Source: Variovorax sp.
GTDB taxonomy: Bacteria; Pseudomonadota; Gammaproteobacteria; Burkholderiales; Burkholderiaceae_C
Length of the DNA: 46,441 nucleotides
NCBI GenBank assembly: GCA_017744285.1
Contig: JAGIBP010000028.1
Coordinates: 1-46,441, forward strand
Reading direction: 5' to 3'
Program-made: the position numbers and the translations under genes
Notes under the pieces: generated by a model
The model's input: the letters and a program-made list of their open reading frames with translations, nothing else
Told to the model about the DNA's origin: nothing
Database searches by the model: none
In this document: positions 14,232-22,779 of the stretch, piece by piece
Numbering within the stretch: position 1 is the first letter of the stretch
Layout: the number at the start of each line of letters is the position of its first letter

Positions 14232-15184
14232 GGCTGCCGCGCGAGGAGGCGTCCCGCCCGCCCGGGCGGTTCGCGCTGCATCAGCCAGCGCGCCGCCACG
14301 GCCAGGCCGCCGAGCACATAGGCGAGTGCGCCGGGCACCCACATCACCAGGCCGCCCAGTTGCTGGTCTTCCAGCGGATCGAAGTCGAGGGCGGTGCTGC
14401 TCGCGATGTAGCTCGGATACCAGACACCCGGCGCGAGCGTGAGCAGCGCGCCGAGGGCGCTGGTGTGCATCATGGTCGTGAACAGCAGCAGCAATCCGTG
14501 CGCGCTGCGGGTGCTGGAAGCCCGTCCGTGGCCGAGGGCGGTCCACCAGAAGAGCAGGGCGGTCACCAGAAAGCTCCAGTGCTGTGCCGTGTGAACGCGG
14601 GGATGGTGCAGCGCGCTCTCGAAGAGCGCCGGCGCGTGCCAGGCCCACAGGGCGGCCGCGTGCAGCACCCAGACGACGCCGGGCCGCGTCAGCCCGGTCC
14701 ACGTCGCCGAGAACGCCGGGGCGCGCACCATTCGCGCGATGCGCTGGCGGGCCGGCGCCGGAAAGGCCCAGAGCCAGACCGACAGCGGCCGCCCGAGCAC
14801 CAGCAGCGGCGCGGCGACGATCATCAGCAACTCGTGCTGCAGCATGTGGGCCGAGAAGAGCGAGGCGCCGAGCGCGTCCAACGGCGAGACGAGGGCGGCC
14901 ACCACCGCCAGCCATCCGGCCGCGAAAGCGGCGGCCTGCAGGCCGCGCATCCGGCGCCCGAGGCGCGAATGCGGATGCAGCCGGAGGGCGCCGGCGGCGT
15001 AGAAGGCGATGCTCAGCGCCAGCAGCGCGACCACCGAGACGTCGAAGCTCCACGCGATCGCCTGCGCGCCGCCGGGCGGCGAGGCCGCGGCATGCGACAG
15101 CGCACGCTGCGGCCATCCCGCCAGCGCGCATCCCGCGAGGGTCGGCAATTCCAGGCCGAAGGGCCTTCGCGCGGGGCAGCTCAT
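14228..15184 (-). CDS. ctaG: Cytochrome c oxidase assembly protein, CtaG/caa3 type
   Basis: A 318-residue integral membrane protein with about seven helices, rich in the histidine motifs of the caa3_CtaG family (Bacillus-type CtaG, unrelated to Cox11): FSAHMLQHELLMIVAAPLLV, ALWAWHAPALFESAL, TAQHWSFLVTALLFWW and MMHTSALGALL. It helps assemble copper-containing caa3 oxidases. It starts inside the coxC stop (4-bp overlap) and ends overlapping the tri-haem cytochrome start, so it is in the same operon. An upstream in-frame extension exists but has no ribosome site. Confidence 0.88.
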   Translation of the reverse strand: MSCPARRPFGLELPTLAGCALAGWPQRALSHAAASPPGGAQAIAWSFDVSVVALLALSIAFYAAGALRLHPHSRLGRRMRGLQAAAFAAGWLAVVAALVSPLDALGASLFSAHMLQHELLMIVAAPLLVLGRPLSVWLWAFPAPARQRIARMVRAPAFSATWTGLTRPGVVWVLHAAALWAWHAPALFESALHHPRVHTAQHWSFLVTALLFWWTALGHGRASSTRSAHGLLLLFTTMMHTSALGALLTLAPGVWYPSYIASSTALDFDPLEDQQLGGLVMWVPGALAYVLGGLAVAARWLMQREPPGRAGRLLARQP

Positions 15185-15789
15185 AGGCGCGGCACCAGGT
15201 AGATCACGGCATAGATGGGCAGCCAGCTCGCGACCACGAAGTACCAGTACATCGCGTTCTCGCTCACGTCCACATGGCGCTTGGGCTGGAAACGCCGGCT
15301 GAACAGGAGCACGGCGAGCACCGCGGTGTCGACCGTGTCGGTCACCAGGTGCGTGGTGTGCAGCCCGAGGAGCAGCCACACGATCGAGCCGTAGGCATTG
15401 GCGCTCCAGGAGATGTTCAGCGCGCCGAACTCCATTGCCCGCCCGGCGAGGAAGACCGCCGCGAAGAGCAGGCAGACCAGGACCCACAGGCGCGCACGAC
15501 GCCGGTCCTCGCGTTCCGCCGCCGCCTTGGCGAGGTGGTTGGGCCACACGCTCGCCAGCATGACGGCGGTGTTGAGGGTGCCCCAGCGCAGGTCCGGGGG
15601 CGCCGCGTCGATCGGCCACGCCTCGGCGATGCCCTGCAGGTAGAAGTACATCATGACGCCGAGTCCGAACACCGTCCCTTCGATCAGCATCAGGCCGATC
15701 GTGCCCCACCACATCAGGCTGCCGTGGCCGAAGCGGTAGCTGGGCAGCGCGCGGACGTCCAGCGTCCCGGGGGGCGGCGCGGCATTCAT
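15181..15789 (-). CDS. coxC: Cytochrome c oxidase subunit III
   Basis: A 202-residue subunit III with five or so helices. It contains WWGTIGLMLIEGTVFGLGVMM near the start, the LLGLHTTHLVTDTVDTAVL helix with the conserved histidines, and the ending ENAMYWYFVVASWLPIYAVI. At about 200 residues it is the short form that goes with caa3/ba3-like oxidases rather than the 260-residue mitochondrial type. ATG overlaps the subunit I stop by 4 bp. Confidence 0.9.
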   Translation of the reverse strand: MNAAPPPGTLDVRALPSYRFGHGSLMWWGTIGLMLIEGTVFGLGVMMYFYLQGIAEAWPIDAAPPDLRWGTLNTAVMLASVWPNHLAKAAAEREDRRRARLWVLVCLLFAAVFLAGRAMEFGALNISWSANAYGSIVWLLLGLHTTHLVTDTVDTAVLAVLLFSRRFQPKRHVDVSENAMYWYFVVASWLPIYAVIYLVPRL

Positions 15790-17741
15790 GGCCGCTGCTC
15801 CAGGGGCGCGGATCGCGCGATCTCCTCCCGGCCGGGCCAGAACCACCCGATGAGCGTGAAGGCGAGGGGAAACGACGCCCAGACGACGGCCCAGGGCGTG
15901 AACACGGAGCCGATGAACAGGACCGTGGTGGCCATCGCGCTCCAGAAGGGCCAGATCGAGGGCAGCGGAAAGACGGGCGTGCTCTCGGGCGCGGCGTCGA
16001 CCGCGCCCGTGACCAGCACCTCGCGGGCGCCGGCCGCGAGGCCGCTGACGCCCGCGGGCCGCGGCGCGGCCGACCACAGCGGGTCGCTGGCGTTCACCAC
16101 GGGAACCACGTCGAAGTTGTGCGGGGGCGGCGGGCTCGGGGTGCTCCACTCCAGCGTCGGCGCGCCCCACGGATTGGCGCCCGCGATGGCGCCGCGGCGC
16201 CAGCTCGCGCACAGGTTGAAGAGAAACACGGCCACGCTCGCGGCGATGACGAAGGCCCCGAAGGTCGACGCGAGATTCATCGCACCCCAGCCCAGGCCTT
16301 CGGGATAGGTCCAGATGCGCCGCTGCATGCCGTGCAGGCCCAGCAGGTGCATGGGGAAGAAGGCGAGGTTGAAGCCGACGAAGAAGAGCCAAAAGTGAAG
16401 CTGGCCCAGGGTCTCGGAAAGCATCCGTCCGCTGAGCTTGGGAAACCAGTAGTAGATGGCGCCGAAGAGCGGAAACACGCCGCCGCCGAACAGCACGTAG
16501 TGAAGATGCGCCACCACGAAGTAGGTGTCGTGCACCTGCAGGTCGAGCGGCACCGCGCCGAGCATGATGCCGGTGAGCCCGCCCAGGACCAGGATGAAGA
16601 AGAAGGCCAGCACAAAGAGGAGCGGCGTCTTCAGCCGGAGCCGCCCATGCCACAGCGTCGCGAGCCAGCAGAAGATCTGCACCGCCGACGGGACCGCGAT
16701 GGCGAGGCTGGCGGCGGTGAAGAAGCTCTTGCCGATCTCCGGCAGGTTGGTCGCGAACATGTGGTGCACCCACAGGCCGAACGAGAGGAAGGCCGTGGCC
16801 ACCAGCGCCAGGACCATGGCGGTGTAGCCGAAGATCGGCCGGCCCGAGAAGGTCGAGACGATCGAGGAGATGAACCCCAGCGGCGGGATGAAGATCAGGT
16901 ACACCTCGGGATGCCCGAAGAACCAGAACAGGTGCTGCCACAAGAGCACGTCGCCCGCGCGCGCGGGGTTGAAGAAGTGCGTGCCGACCAGGCGGTCGAG
17001 GATCAGCGAGCTGCTGCCGATCATGACCGCCGGCATGGCGAACAGCACCATGAACTGCGTCACCAGCGTGGCCCACGCGAACAGCGGCATCTGGTTCAGG
17101 CGCATGCCCGGCGCGCGCATCTTGAGGATGGTCGTGATGAGCACGATGGCCACCAGGAGCGCGGACAACTCGGTGAACGTGATCATCTGCGCCCAGACGT
17201 CCGCGCCCTTGCCCGGCGCGAAGTCGGAGAGCGACAGCGGCACGTAGGCGAACCAGCCCACGTTCGGCCCCGCGCCGGCCGCGAAGCTGACGTAGAGAAA
17301 GACGCCGCCCATGACGAAGATCCAGAAGGCGAATGCGTTCATGCGCGGGAAGGCCACCGAACGCGCCCCGATCATGAGGGGCACCAGGTACAGGGCCACG
17401 GCCTGCATCACCGGCACGGCGAAGAGGAACATCATGGTCGAGCCATGCAGGGTGAAGAGTTGGTTGTAGAGCTCCGGCCCGACCACATTGGCGCGCGGCC
17501 GCGCGAGTTGCACGCGCATCAGGAGTGCCAGCGCGCCGCCGAGCAGGAAGAACACCAGCGTCGCGACGATGAAGCGCCGCGCGATGGTCTTGTGATCGAT
17601 CGCGCAAAGCACGCCGCGCCATCCCGGCGGGTCGCTCCATGTCGCGCGAAGCGCCTCCACGGCCCGCGGTCCCGCCTGAGGGCCGTCGCGCAGCACGGTC
17701 TCGGGCGGAGTCGTCGAGCTCACCAGCCGCAGCGCCCTCAT
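15786..17741 (-). CDS. ctaD: Cytochrome c oxidase subunit I
   Basis: A 651-residue haem-copper oxidase subunit I, with 12 core helices plus an extended C-terminus holding two more. The CuB and haem ligands are visible: LFTLHGSTMMFLF (low-spin haem His), WQHLFWFFGHPEVYLIF (CuB His and cross-linked Tyr), and HDTYFVVAHLHYVLFGG (haem a3/a His). SLWVHHMFATN-like residues are present as GLWVHHMFATN. It reduces O2 to water while pumping protons. The ATG overlaps coxB by 4 bp. The C-terminal 100 residues, after a proline-rich linker, resemble a fused small subunit seen in other long CtaD proteins. Confidence 0.94.
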   Translation of the reverse strand: MRALRLVSSTTPPETVLRDGPQAGPRAVEALRATWSDPPGWRGVLCAIDHKTIARRFIVATLVFFLLGGALALLMRVQLARPRANVVGPELYNQLFTLHGSTMMFLFAVPVMQAVALYLVPLMIGARSVAFPRMNAFAFWIFVMGGVFLYVSFAAGAGPNVGWFAYVPLSLSDFAPGKGADVWAQMITFTELSALLVAIVLITTILKMRAPGMRLNQMPLFAWATLVTQFMVLFAMPAVMIGSSSLILDRLVGTHFFNPARAGDVLLWQHLFWFFGHPEVYLIFIPPLGFISSIVSTFSGRPIFGYTAMVLALVATAFLSFGLWVHHMFATNLPEIGKSFFTAASLAIAVPSAVQIFCWLATLWHGRLRLKTPLLFVLAFFFILVLGGLTGIMLGAVPLDLQVHDTYFVVAHLHYVLFGGGVFPLFGAIYYWFPKLSGRMLSETLGQLHFWLFFVGFNLAFFPMHLLGLHGMQRRIWTYPEGLGWGAMNLASTFGAFVIAASVAVFLFNLCASWRRGAIAGANPWGAPTLEWSTPSPPPPHNFDVVPVVNASDPLWSAAPRPAGVSGLAAGAREVLVTGAVDAAPESTPVFPLPSIWPFWSAMATTVLFIGSVFTPWAVVWASFPLAFTLIGWFWPGREEIARSAPLEQRP

Positions 17742-18748
17742 CGCAGCGTCCCGAGGTAGGCGACCAGCAGCCGGACATCCTCCGGCGGCAGTTCGCTGGG
17801 GGGCATCGTGCTGCCGGCCTTCAGCGATTGCGGTTGCACGATCCAGGCGGCGAGCAGGCCCGGCTCGTTCGCGAAGGTGCCCGCTGCGAGCGTGGCGCGG
17901 CTGGCGACATGCGTGAGGTCGGGGCCCAGCGTCCCGGTGGCCGGGGTGCCCCGGACGGTGTGGCACTGGGCGCAGCTGCGCGAGAGGAACAGCGCCTGCC
18001 CGCGCTGCGCATCGCCGGGCGGCGGCGGCTCGGCGGGCCGGGCCTGATGCGCCTGCCAGTCGGCGAAGCGTTCGGGCGACTCGGCGGTCACGCTGAACGC
18101 CATCAGCGCGTGCTGCAGCCCGCAGAACTCGGCGCATTCGCCGCGAAAGGTGCCGGCCCGGTCGGCGCGGAACTGGAGGGTCGCGCTGCGCCCGGGCAGC
18201 ATGTCCTTCTTGCCATGGAGCTGCGGCACCCAGAAGGTGTGGATCACGTCGACGCTCTTGAGCGTGACGACCACGGGCCGGCCCACGGGCACGTGCAGAT
18301 CGTTCGCGACGGCGAAGTCCGGTCCACCGTCGTCCTGGCGATAGCGCGCCTGCCACCACCACTGGGAGCCGATCATCTCGATGTGGAGTGCATCGGCGAC
18401 GGGCAGGCGCGACAGGGCGCGGTCCGTCGACACGTCGAGCACCACCAGCGCCGCGAGCAGTGTCGCGGACAGGACCGAGGCGAAGACGACCACGCCGCGC
18501 GTGCGTTGCGCACGGATCGGCCGCGGCGCCGCGGCCGGCGCGCGCCTGGCGCGCCGCCTCGCATGGACCATCGCCGCCATCAGCGCGACCAGGATGGCCG
18601 CGAAGACCGCCATGCAGGTCCACAAGGTGATGAGCCACAGGTCGTGAATGCGCACCGCCTGCACGCCGGCGGGGTCGAGCACCCCCTGCGCCGCGGCCGC
18701 GTCGAGCGCGCGCGAAGCGACACTGCCCGCGAGCACCGAAACAGCCAT
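17738..18748 (-). CDS. coxB: Cytochrome c oxidase subunit II fused to cytochrome c (caa3 type)
   Basis: A 336-residue subunit II. It has a signal peptide, two membrane helices (about 30-55 and 85-105), then the CuA domain. The CuA domain includes IGSQWWWQARY, VIHTFWVPQLHGKKD and the copper site ECAEFCGLQHALM. A C-terminal cytochrome c domain follows with CAQCH and a distal Met in STMPPSEL, so this is a caa3-like enzyme. The start is uncertain: the ATG at 18748 gives a short signal, and a GTG a few codons upstream would lengthen it. It is the first gene of the minus-strand oxidase operon and lies back to back with the FdhF-type gene. Confidence 0.9.
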   Translation of the reverse strand: MAVSVLAGSVASRALDAAAAQGVLDPAGVQAVRIHDLWLITLWTCMAVFAAILVALMAAMVHARRRARRAPAAAPRPIRAQRTRGVVVFASVLSATLLAALVVLDVSTDRALSRLPVADALHIEMIGSQWWWQARYRQDDGGPDFAVANDLHVPVGRPVVVTLKSVDVIHTFWVPQLHGKKDMLPGRSATLQFRADRAGTFRGECAEFCGLQHALMAFSVTAESPERFADWQAHQARPAEPPPPGDAQRGQALFLSRSCAQCHTVRGTPATGTLGPDLTHVASRATLAAGTFANEPGLLAAWIVQPQSLKAGSTMPPSELPPEDVRLLVAYLGTLR

Positions 18749-18821
18749 TGCTCTCACCCGCAGTCCCACAGCACACCTCTCCGTCGACCTACGCCAACGT
18801 CGCCGAACGCCGACCAGTGTT

Positions 18822-18856
18822 CTGTAGGACGGTGCCCCCAAAACATACTCCTACAG
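18822..18856. repeat. Inverted repeat in the divergent coxB/FdhF intergenic region
   Basis: CTGTAGGA (18822-18829) and TCCTACAG (18849-18856) are perfect 8-bp inverted arms with a 19-bp spacer. They sit in the only 116-bp control region for two divergent transcripts, ending 8 bp before the FdhF-type start codon. It could be an operator, two half-sites of a dimeric regulator, or a stem in the 5' leader. No clear -35/-10 pair is visible nearby. Confidence 0.5.
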
Positions 18857-18864
18857 GCCAGACG

Positions 18865-21177
18865 ATGAGCGATCACGCAAGCTCCGGTTCCCAGATGCAT
18901 TCCGCTGGTGGATGGGGTTCCCTCAAGGCGGTGTCCGCCGCGCTGCTGCGCGAGCACATCCCGGTCGTCGGCGCCGAAGCGCTGTCCAGGCAGAACAAGC
19001 CCGGCGGCTACGCCTGCGTGAGCTGCGCGTGGGCCAAGCCCGCCGAGCCGCATCCGGCGGAGTTCTGCGAGAACGGCGCCAAGGCCACCGCCTGGGAGCT
19101 CACCGCCAAGCGGCGCACGGCCGAGTTCTTTGCGGCCCACACGCTCGCGAGCCTCGAGGCGTGGAGCGACCATGACCTGGAAGCGGGCGGACGGCTCACG
19201 GTGCCGCTGCGGTGGGACGCCGCGAGCGACCGCTATGTCGAGGTCGGCTGGGACGAGGCCTTTGCCGGCATCGGTGCCGAGCTCGCGGCGCTGCGGGCCG
19301 CGGACCCCGAATCGGTGGTCTTCTACGCATCGGGGCGCGCGTCGCTCGAAGCGAGCTACATGTACCAGCTCTTCGCGCGCCTGTACGGCAACAACAACCT
19401 GCCCGACAGCTCCAACATGTGCCACGAGAGCACGTCGGTCGCGCTGCCCCTGACGATCGGCGTGCCGGTCGGCACCGTGACGCTGGAGGACTTCAAGCAC
19501 ACGGACGCGATCTTCTTCTTCGGCCAGAACACCGGCGTCAGCAGCCCGCGCATGCTGCATGACCTGCAGGAAGCCAGGCGCAGGAACGTGCCGATCGTGA
19601 CCTTCAATCCGCTTCGGGAACCCGGCTCCCTGCGCTTCGCCAACCCGCAATCGCCGGCGGAGATGCTGACGCCGGCCAGCACGACGATCAGCACGCACTA
19701 CCTGCAGGTGAGGAACGGCGGCGACCTGGCCGCGATCACGGGGCTGTGCAAGGCGCTGGTCGAGGCGGACGACCTCGCGCTGCGCCTGGGCACGCGAAGG
19801 ATCCTGGACGCGCCCTTCATCGCCGAGCACACGAGCGGCTTCGAGGCGTTCGCCGATCATCTTCGCGGGACCGCGTGGGCGGACATCGAACGGGAGTCCG
19901 GCCTCGCGCGCGCCGCCATCGAGGAAGCGGCCGAGGTCTTCGCCGACGCACGCTCGGTCATGGGCGTGTACGGCATGGGGCTCACGCAGCACCGCAAGGG
20001 GGTGCAGAACGTGCAGATGGTGTCGAACCTCCTGCTGCTGGGCGGGCACATGGGCCGGCCGGGCGCGGGCATCCTGCCTGTGCGCGGACATTCGAACGTG
20101 CAGGGGCAGCGCACCGTCGGCATCACCGAGAAACCGGAACTCGCCCCGCTGGACAAGATGGCCGAGCTCTACCGGTTCGAGCCGCCGCGCAAGAAGGGCC
20201 TCAACACCGTGGAGACCTGCGAAGCGGTGCTCGACGGCCGGGTGCGCGCCTTCGTCGGCCTGGGCGGCAACTTCGTGCGCGCGGTGCCCGACACCGACCG
20301 CATCGAGCCCGCGTGGCGGCGCCTGCGCCTCACGGTGCACGTGGCCACCAAGCTCAACCGCTCGCACCTCATCCATGGCGAGGTCGCCTACCTTCTGCCG
20401 TGCCGGGGCCGCATCGAGATCGACCGGCAGGCGAGCGGCGAGCAGGTCGTCTCGATGGAAGACTCGACCGGCGTGATGCATGCGTCCCGCGGCGTGGCCG
20501 AACCGGCCGCCGAGACGCTGCGGTCGGAGCCCGCCATCATCGCGGGCATCGCCAAGGCGACCCTGCCGCCCCATGACCGCGTGCCATGGGACGCGTGGAC
20601 CGCGGACTATTCGCTGGTGCGCGACCAGATCGCGCTGGCGCTTCCCGAGATCTTCCACGACTTCAACGAGCGGCTGCATGCGCCCGGCGGCTTCCACCGG
20701 CCGCTGGCGGCGGCCCGGCGCGAATGGAAAACGAAGACCGGCAAGGCGAACTTCATGGGATACGAATCCCTGGTGGCCGATCCGGACACGCCCGAGTCGG
20801 GACCCGACGTGCTGCGTCTCATGACGCTGCGCAGCGACGACCAGTTCAACACCACCATCTACAGCCTGGACGACCGCTTCCGCGGCATCCATGGCACGCG
20901 CCGGGTCCTGCTCGTCAACCGCGCCGACATGGCGCGGCTGGGCCTGGCCGAGGGCGACATCGTGACGGCCGCCACCGCGGTGGACGACGGGCAGCCGCGC
21001 GCCGTGGCGGGCCTGCGCATCACGCCCTACGACATCCCCCCCGGCAGCGTGGCGGGCTACTACCCCGAATGCAACCCGCTCGTCCCGCTCGCGCACCACG
21101 CCGAAGAGAGCAAGGTGCCGGCGTCCAAGGCGATCCCGATCCGACTGCATCGCACCGGAGGCGCTCGCCATGCCTGA
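18865..21177 (+). CDS. FdhF/YdeP-family molybdopterin oxidoreductase
   Basis: A 770-residue molybdopterin enzyme of the FdhF/YdeP branch of formate-dehydrogenase-like proteins. The N-terminal cysteine motif GGYACVSCAWAKP has Cys51 and Cys54, with a further Cys68. The molybdenum-region motif is SSNMCHESTSVAL, the pterin-binding part has QNTGVSSPRMLHDL, and the C-terminal MopB-CT domain includes RSDDQFNTTIYS and GDIVTAATAVDDG. E. coli YdeP is linked to acid resistance, but its reaction is unknown, and formate should not be assumed. The start ATG at 18865 lacks a strong ribosome site. It overlaps fdhD by 8 bp, as expected for a cofactor-sulfuration partner. Confidence 0.9.
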   Translation: MSDHASSGSQMHSAGGWGSLKAVSAALLREHIPVVGAEALSRQNKPGGYACVSCAWAKPAEPHPAEFCENGAKATAWELTAKRRTAEFFAAHTLASLEAWSDHDLEAGGRLTVPLRWDAASDRYVEVGWDEAFAGIGAELAALRAADPESVVFYASGRASLEASYMYQLFARLYGNNNLPDSSNMCHESTSVALPLTIGVPVGTVTLEDFKHTDAIFFFGQNTGVSSPRMLHDLQEARRRNVPIVTFNPLREPGSLRFANPQSPAEMLTPASTTISTHYLQVRNGGDLAAITGLCKALVEADDLALRLGTRRILDAPFIAEHTSGFEAFADHLRGTAWADIERESGLARAAIEEAAEVFADARSVMGVYGMGLTQHRKGVQNVQMVSNLLLLGGHMGRPGAGILPVRGHSNVQGQRTVGITEKPELAPLDKMAELYRFEPPRKKGLNTVETCEAVLDGRVRAFVGLGGNFVRAVPDTDRIEPAWRRLRLTVHVATKLNRSHLIHGEVAYLLPCRGRIEIDRQASGEQVVSMEDSTGVMHASRGVAEPAAETLRSEPAIIAGIAKATLPPHDRVPWDAWTADYSLVRDQIALALPEIFHDFNERLHAPGGFHRPLAAARREWKTKTGKANFMGYESLVADPDTPESGPDVLRLMTLRSDDQFNTTIYSLDDRFRGIHGTRRVLLVNRADMARLGLAEGDIVTAATAVDDGQPRAVAGLRITPYDIPPGSVAGYYPECNPLVPLAHHAEESKVPASKAIPIRLHRTGGARHA

Positions 21178-22009
21178 GCTGGCGCCGCGGGACGATCCCG
21201 CGCCGATGTGCGCCGCGCCGCAGTCGCGCTGCGAGGCGGCCCGCTGGGACGACGCGGGCCTGCACCCGGCGGCCGACGTCGTGCTGGAGGAAGTGCCGGT
21301 CGCGATGGTCTACAACGGCATCTCGCATGCGGTGATGCTCGCATCGCCGGCGGACCTGGAAGACTTCGCCGTCGGCTTCAGCCTGACCGAAGGCGTGGTG
21401 CAGAGCGCGGCCGAGATCCGCGACATCGAGGCCGTCCCGTGCTGCGACGGCATCGAGCTGCAGCTCGCGATCGCCGCCGGCCGCATGGCCGAGCTGAAGT
21501 TGCGCCGCCGCGCGTTGGCCGGGCGCACCGGGTGCGGGCTCTGCGGCGTCGAAAGCCTGCAGCACGCGGTGAGACCGGCGACGCGGGTCCCCGCGACCGG
21601 TGCGCGCATCTCCGCCGACGCGCTCCAGCGGGCCTTCCGGTGCCTGGCGCAAGAGCAAGTCCTGCATCGCGCGACCGGCGCAGCCCATGCCGCGGGCTTC
21701 GCGACGTGGGCGGGCGAGCTCATGCTCGTGCGCGAGGACGTCGGGCGCCACAACGCGCTGGACAAGCTGGTCGGCGCGATGTGCGCGCAGGGCCTGCGCG
21801 GCGAGGACGGCATCGCGCTCATCACCAGCCGCGCGAGCTACGAGATGGTCCACAAGGCCGCGGCCGCGCACATCGGGCTGCTGGCGGCCCTGTCGGCGCC
21901 CACCGGCCTGGCGATCCGCGCGGCCGCCGAGTCGGGGCTCACGCTGGCAGGGTTTGCCGGGCGGCCGGGCCGGCGCGTCTACACCTCGCCCGAGCGCTGC
22001 GCCTCTTGA
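21170..22009 (+). CDS. fdhD: FdhD sulfurtransferase for molybdoenzyme maturation
   Basis: A 279-residue FdhD, which passes sulfur from IscS to the molybdenum cofactor of formate-dehydrogenase-type enzymes. The key CxxC is Cys122-Cys125 in RTGCGLCG, equivalent to Cys121/Cys124 of E. coli FdhD. Also present are FAVGFSLTEGVV, REDVGRHNALDKL and TSRASYEMVHKAAAAHI, all family signatures. The ATG is inside the end of the upstream molybdoenzyme gene, so the pair is translated from one message and FdhD probably serves that enzyme. Confidence 0.95.
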   Translation: MPELAPRDDPAPMCAAPQSRCEAARWDDAGLHPAADVVLEEVPVAMVYNGISHAVMLASPADLEDFAVGFSLTEGVVQSAAEIRDIEAVPCCDGIELQLAIAAGRMAELKLRRRALAGRTGCGLCGVESLQHAVRPATRVPATGARISADALQRAFRCLAQEQVLHRATGAAHAAGFATWAGELMLVREDVGRHNALDKLVGAMCAQGLRGEDGIALITSRASYEMVHKAAAAHIGLLAALSAPTGLAIRAAAESGLTLAGFAGRPGRRVYTSPERCAS

Positions 22010-22202
22010 TCCTCACGGAAGAGGCAAGGGTCACGGGGACACCGACGAGCGCGGAGCCCCGCCATGGATCAGCGGGCCGTGCCGACCCGATGGAAAAGTC
22101 CGGCGAATCGTGTCAGCATTCGGCAGCCTCCCGGGGGGCGACGTGCTTGCGAATCGATGCCCTCCACGCTCGGGTCTTCAGGACAAGTGAAAGGAGAAAG
22201 CC

Positions 22203-22763
22203 GTGAAACGTCGCGAAATACTGTTCGTCGGTGCGGTCTTCGTCCCGCTGCTGACCGGCGTCGCCCACGCGGACGACAAGGTCGCGCATCAGGCCGAGGT
22301 GAAGTCGAAGGCCATGCGCGCGCTGCAGGACTTCTACAAGGCCGATCCAAAGATCAAGGATGCGGTGAGCAAGGCGCCGGGCTACGCCGTGTTCACGACC
22401 TACGGCTTGAGCTTCGGTCTGGGTGGGGCCGGCGGCAAGGGCATCGCGCACGACAGCAAGACCAAGAAGGACACGTACATGTCCATCGCGCAAGCGAGCG
22501 CGGGCCTGCAGATCGGGGCTTCCGATACGCGCTATCTCTTCGTTTTCGACGATGCCAAGTCGCTGGCCGACTTCATCGATCGCGGGTGGGAAGCCTCCGC
22601 GAGTGCTGGCGCCGGAGCTGGCACCGGAAAAGAAGATGCGAATGTGAAGGCCGGGGCGATCGCATTCACGGGGGGACATGCCTACGTGCTGACCAAGGCC
22701 GGCCTTCAGGCGGGCGTGGCCCTGGGAGGCTCGAAGGTCTGGAAGGACAAGGATCTGAATTGA
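22203..22763 (+). CDS. SYLF/YSC84-family lipid-binding protein, secreted
   Basis: A 186-residue protein with a signal peptide (cleavage near AHA at about 23) and the SYLF (YSC84) fold: APGYAVFTTYGLSFGLGGAGGKGIA, then AGLQIGASDTRYLFVFD and GKEDANVKAGAIAFTGGHAYVLT. Eukaryotic SYLF domains bind phosphoinositides; bacterial ones are periplasmic and uncharacterised. The start is a GTG at 22203 preceded by AAAGGAG, a strong ribosome site. The 193 bp upstream (22010-22202) hold no other gene or obvious operator that I could see. It ends 16 bp before the iclR-type stop (convergent). Confidence 0.88.
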   Translation: MKRREILFVGAVFVPLLTGVAHADDKVAHQAEVKSKAMRALQDFYKADPKIKDAVSKAPGYAVFTTYGLSFGLGGAGGKGIAHDSKTKKDTYMSIAQASAGLQIGASDTRYLFVFDDAKSLADFIDRGWEASASAGAGAGTGKEDANVKAGAIAFTGGHAYVLTKAGLQAGVALGGSKVWKDKDLN

Positions 22764-22779
22764 CCTCGTAGCGCTTGCG

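Noticed and set aside
16119..17759. Long plus-strand open frame opposite cytochrome oxidase subunit I
   Set aside because: The translation is His/Glu/Arg-rich low complexity and the opposite strand has clear haem and copper ligands of CtaD.
22008..22040. TTGATCC after fdhD as a further ECF11 promoter
   Set aside because: At 18-bp spacing there is TCACGG instead of a CGTA-type -10, and the next gene is about 190 bp away with its own strong ribosome site.
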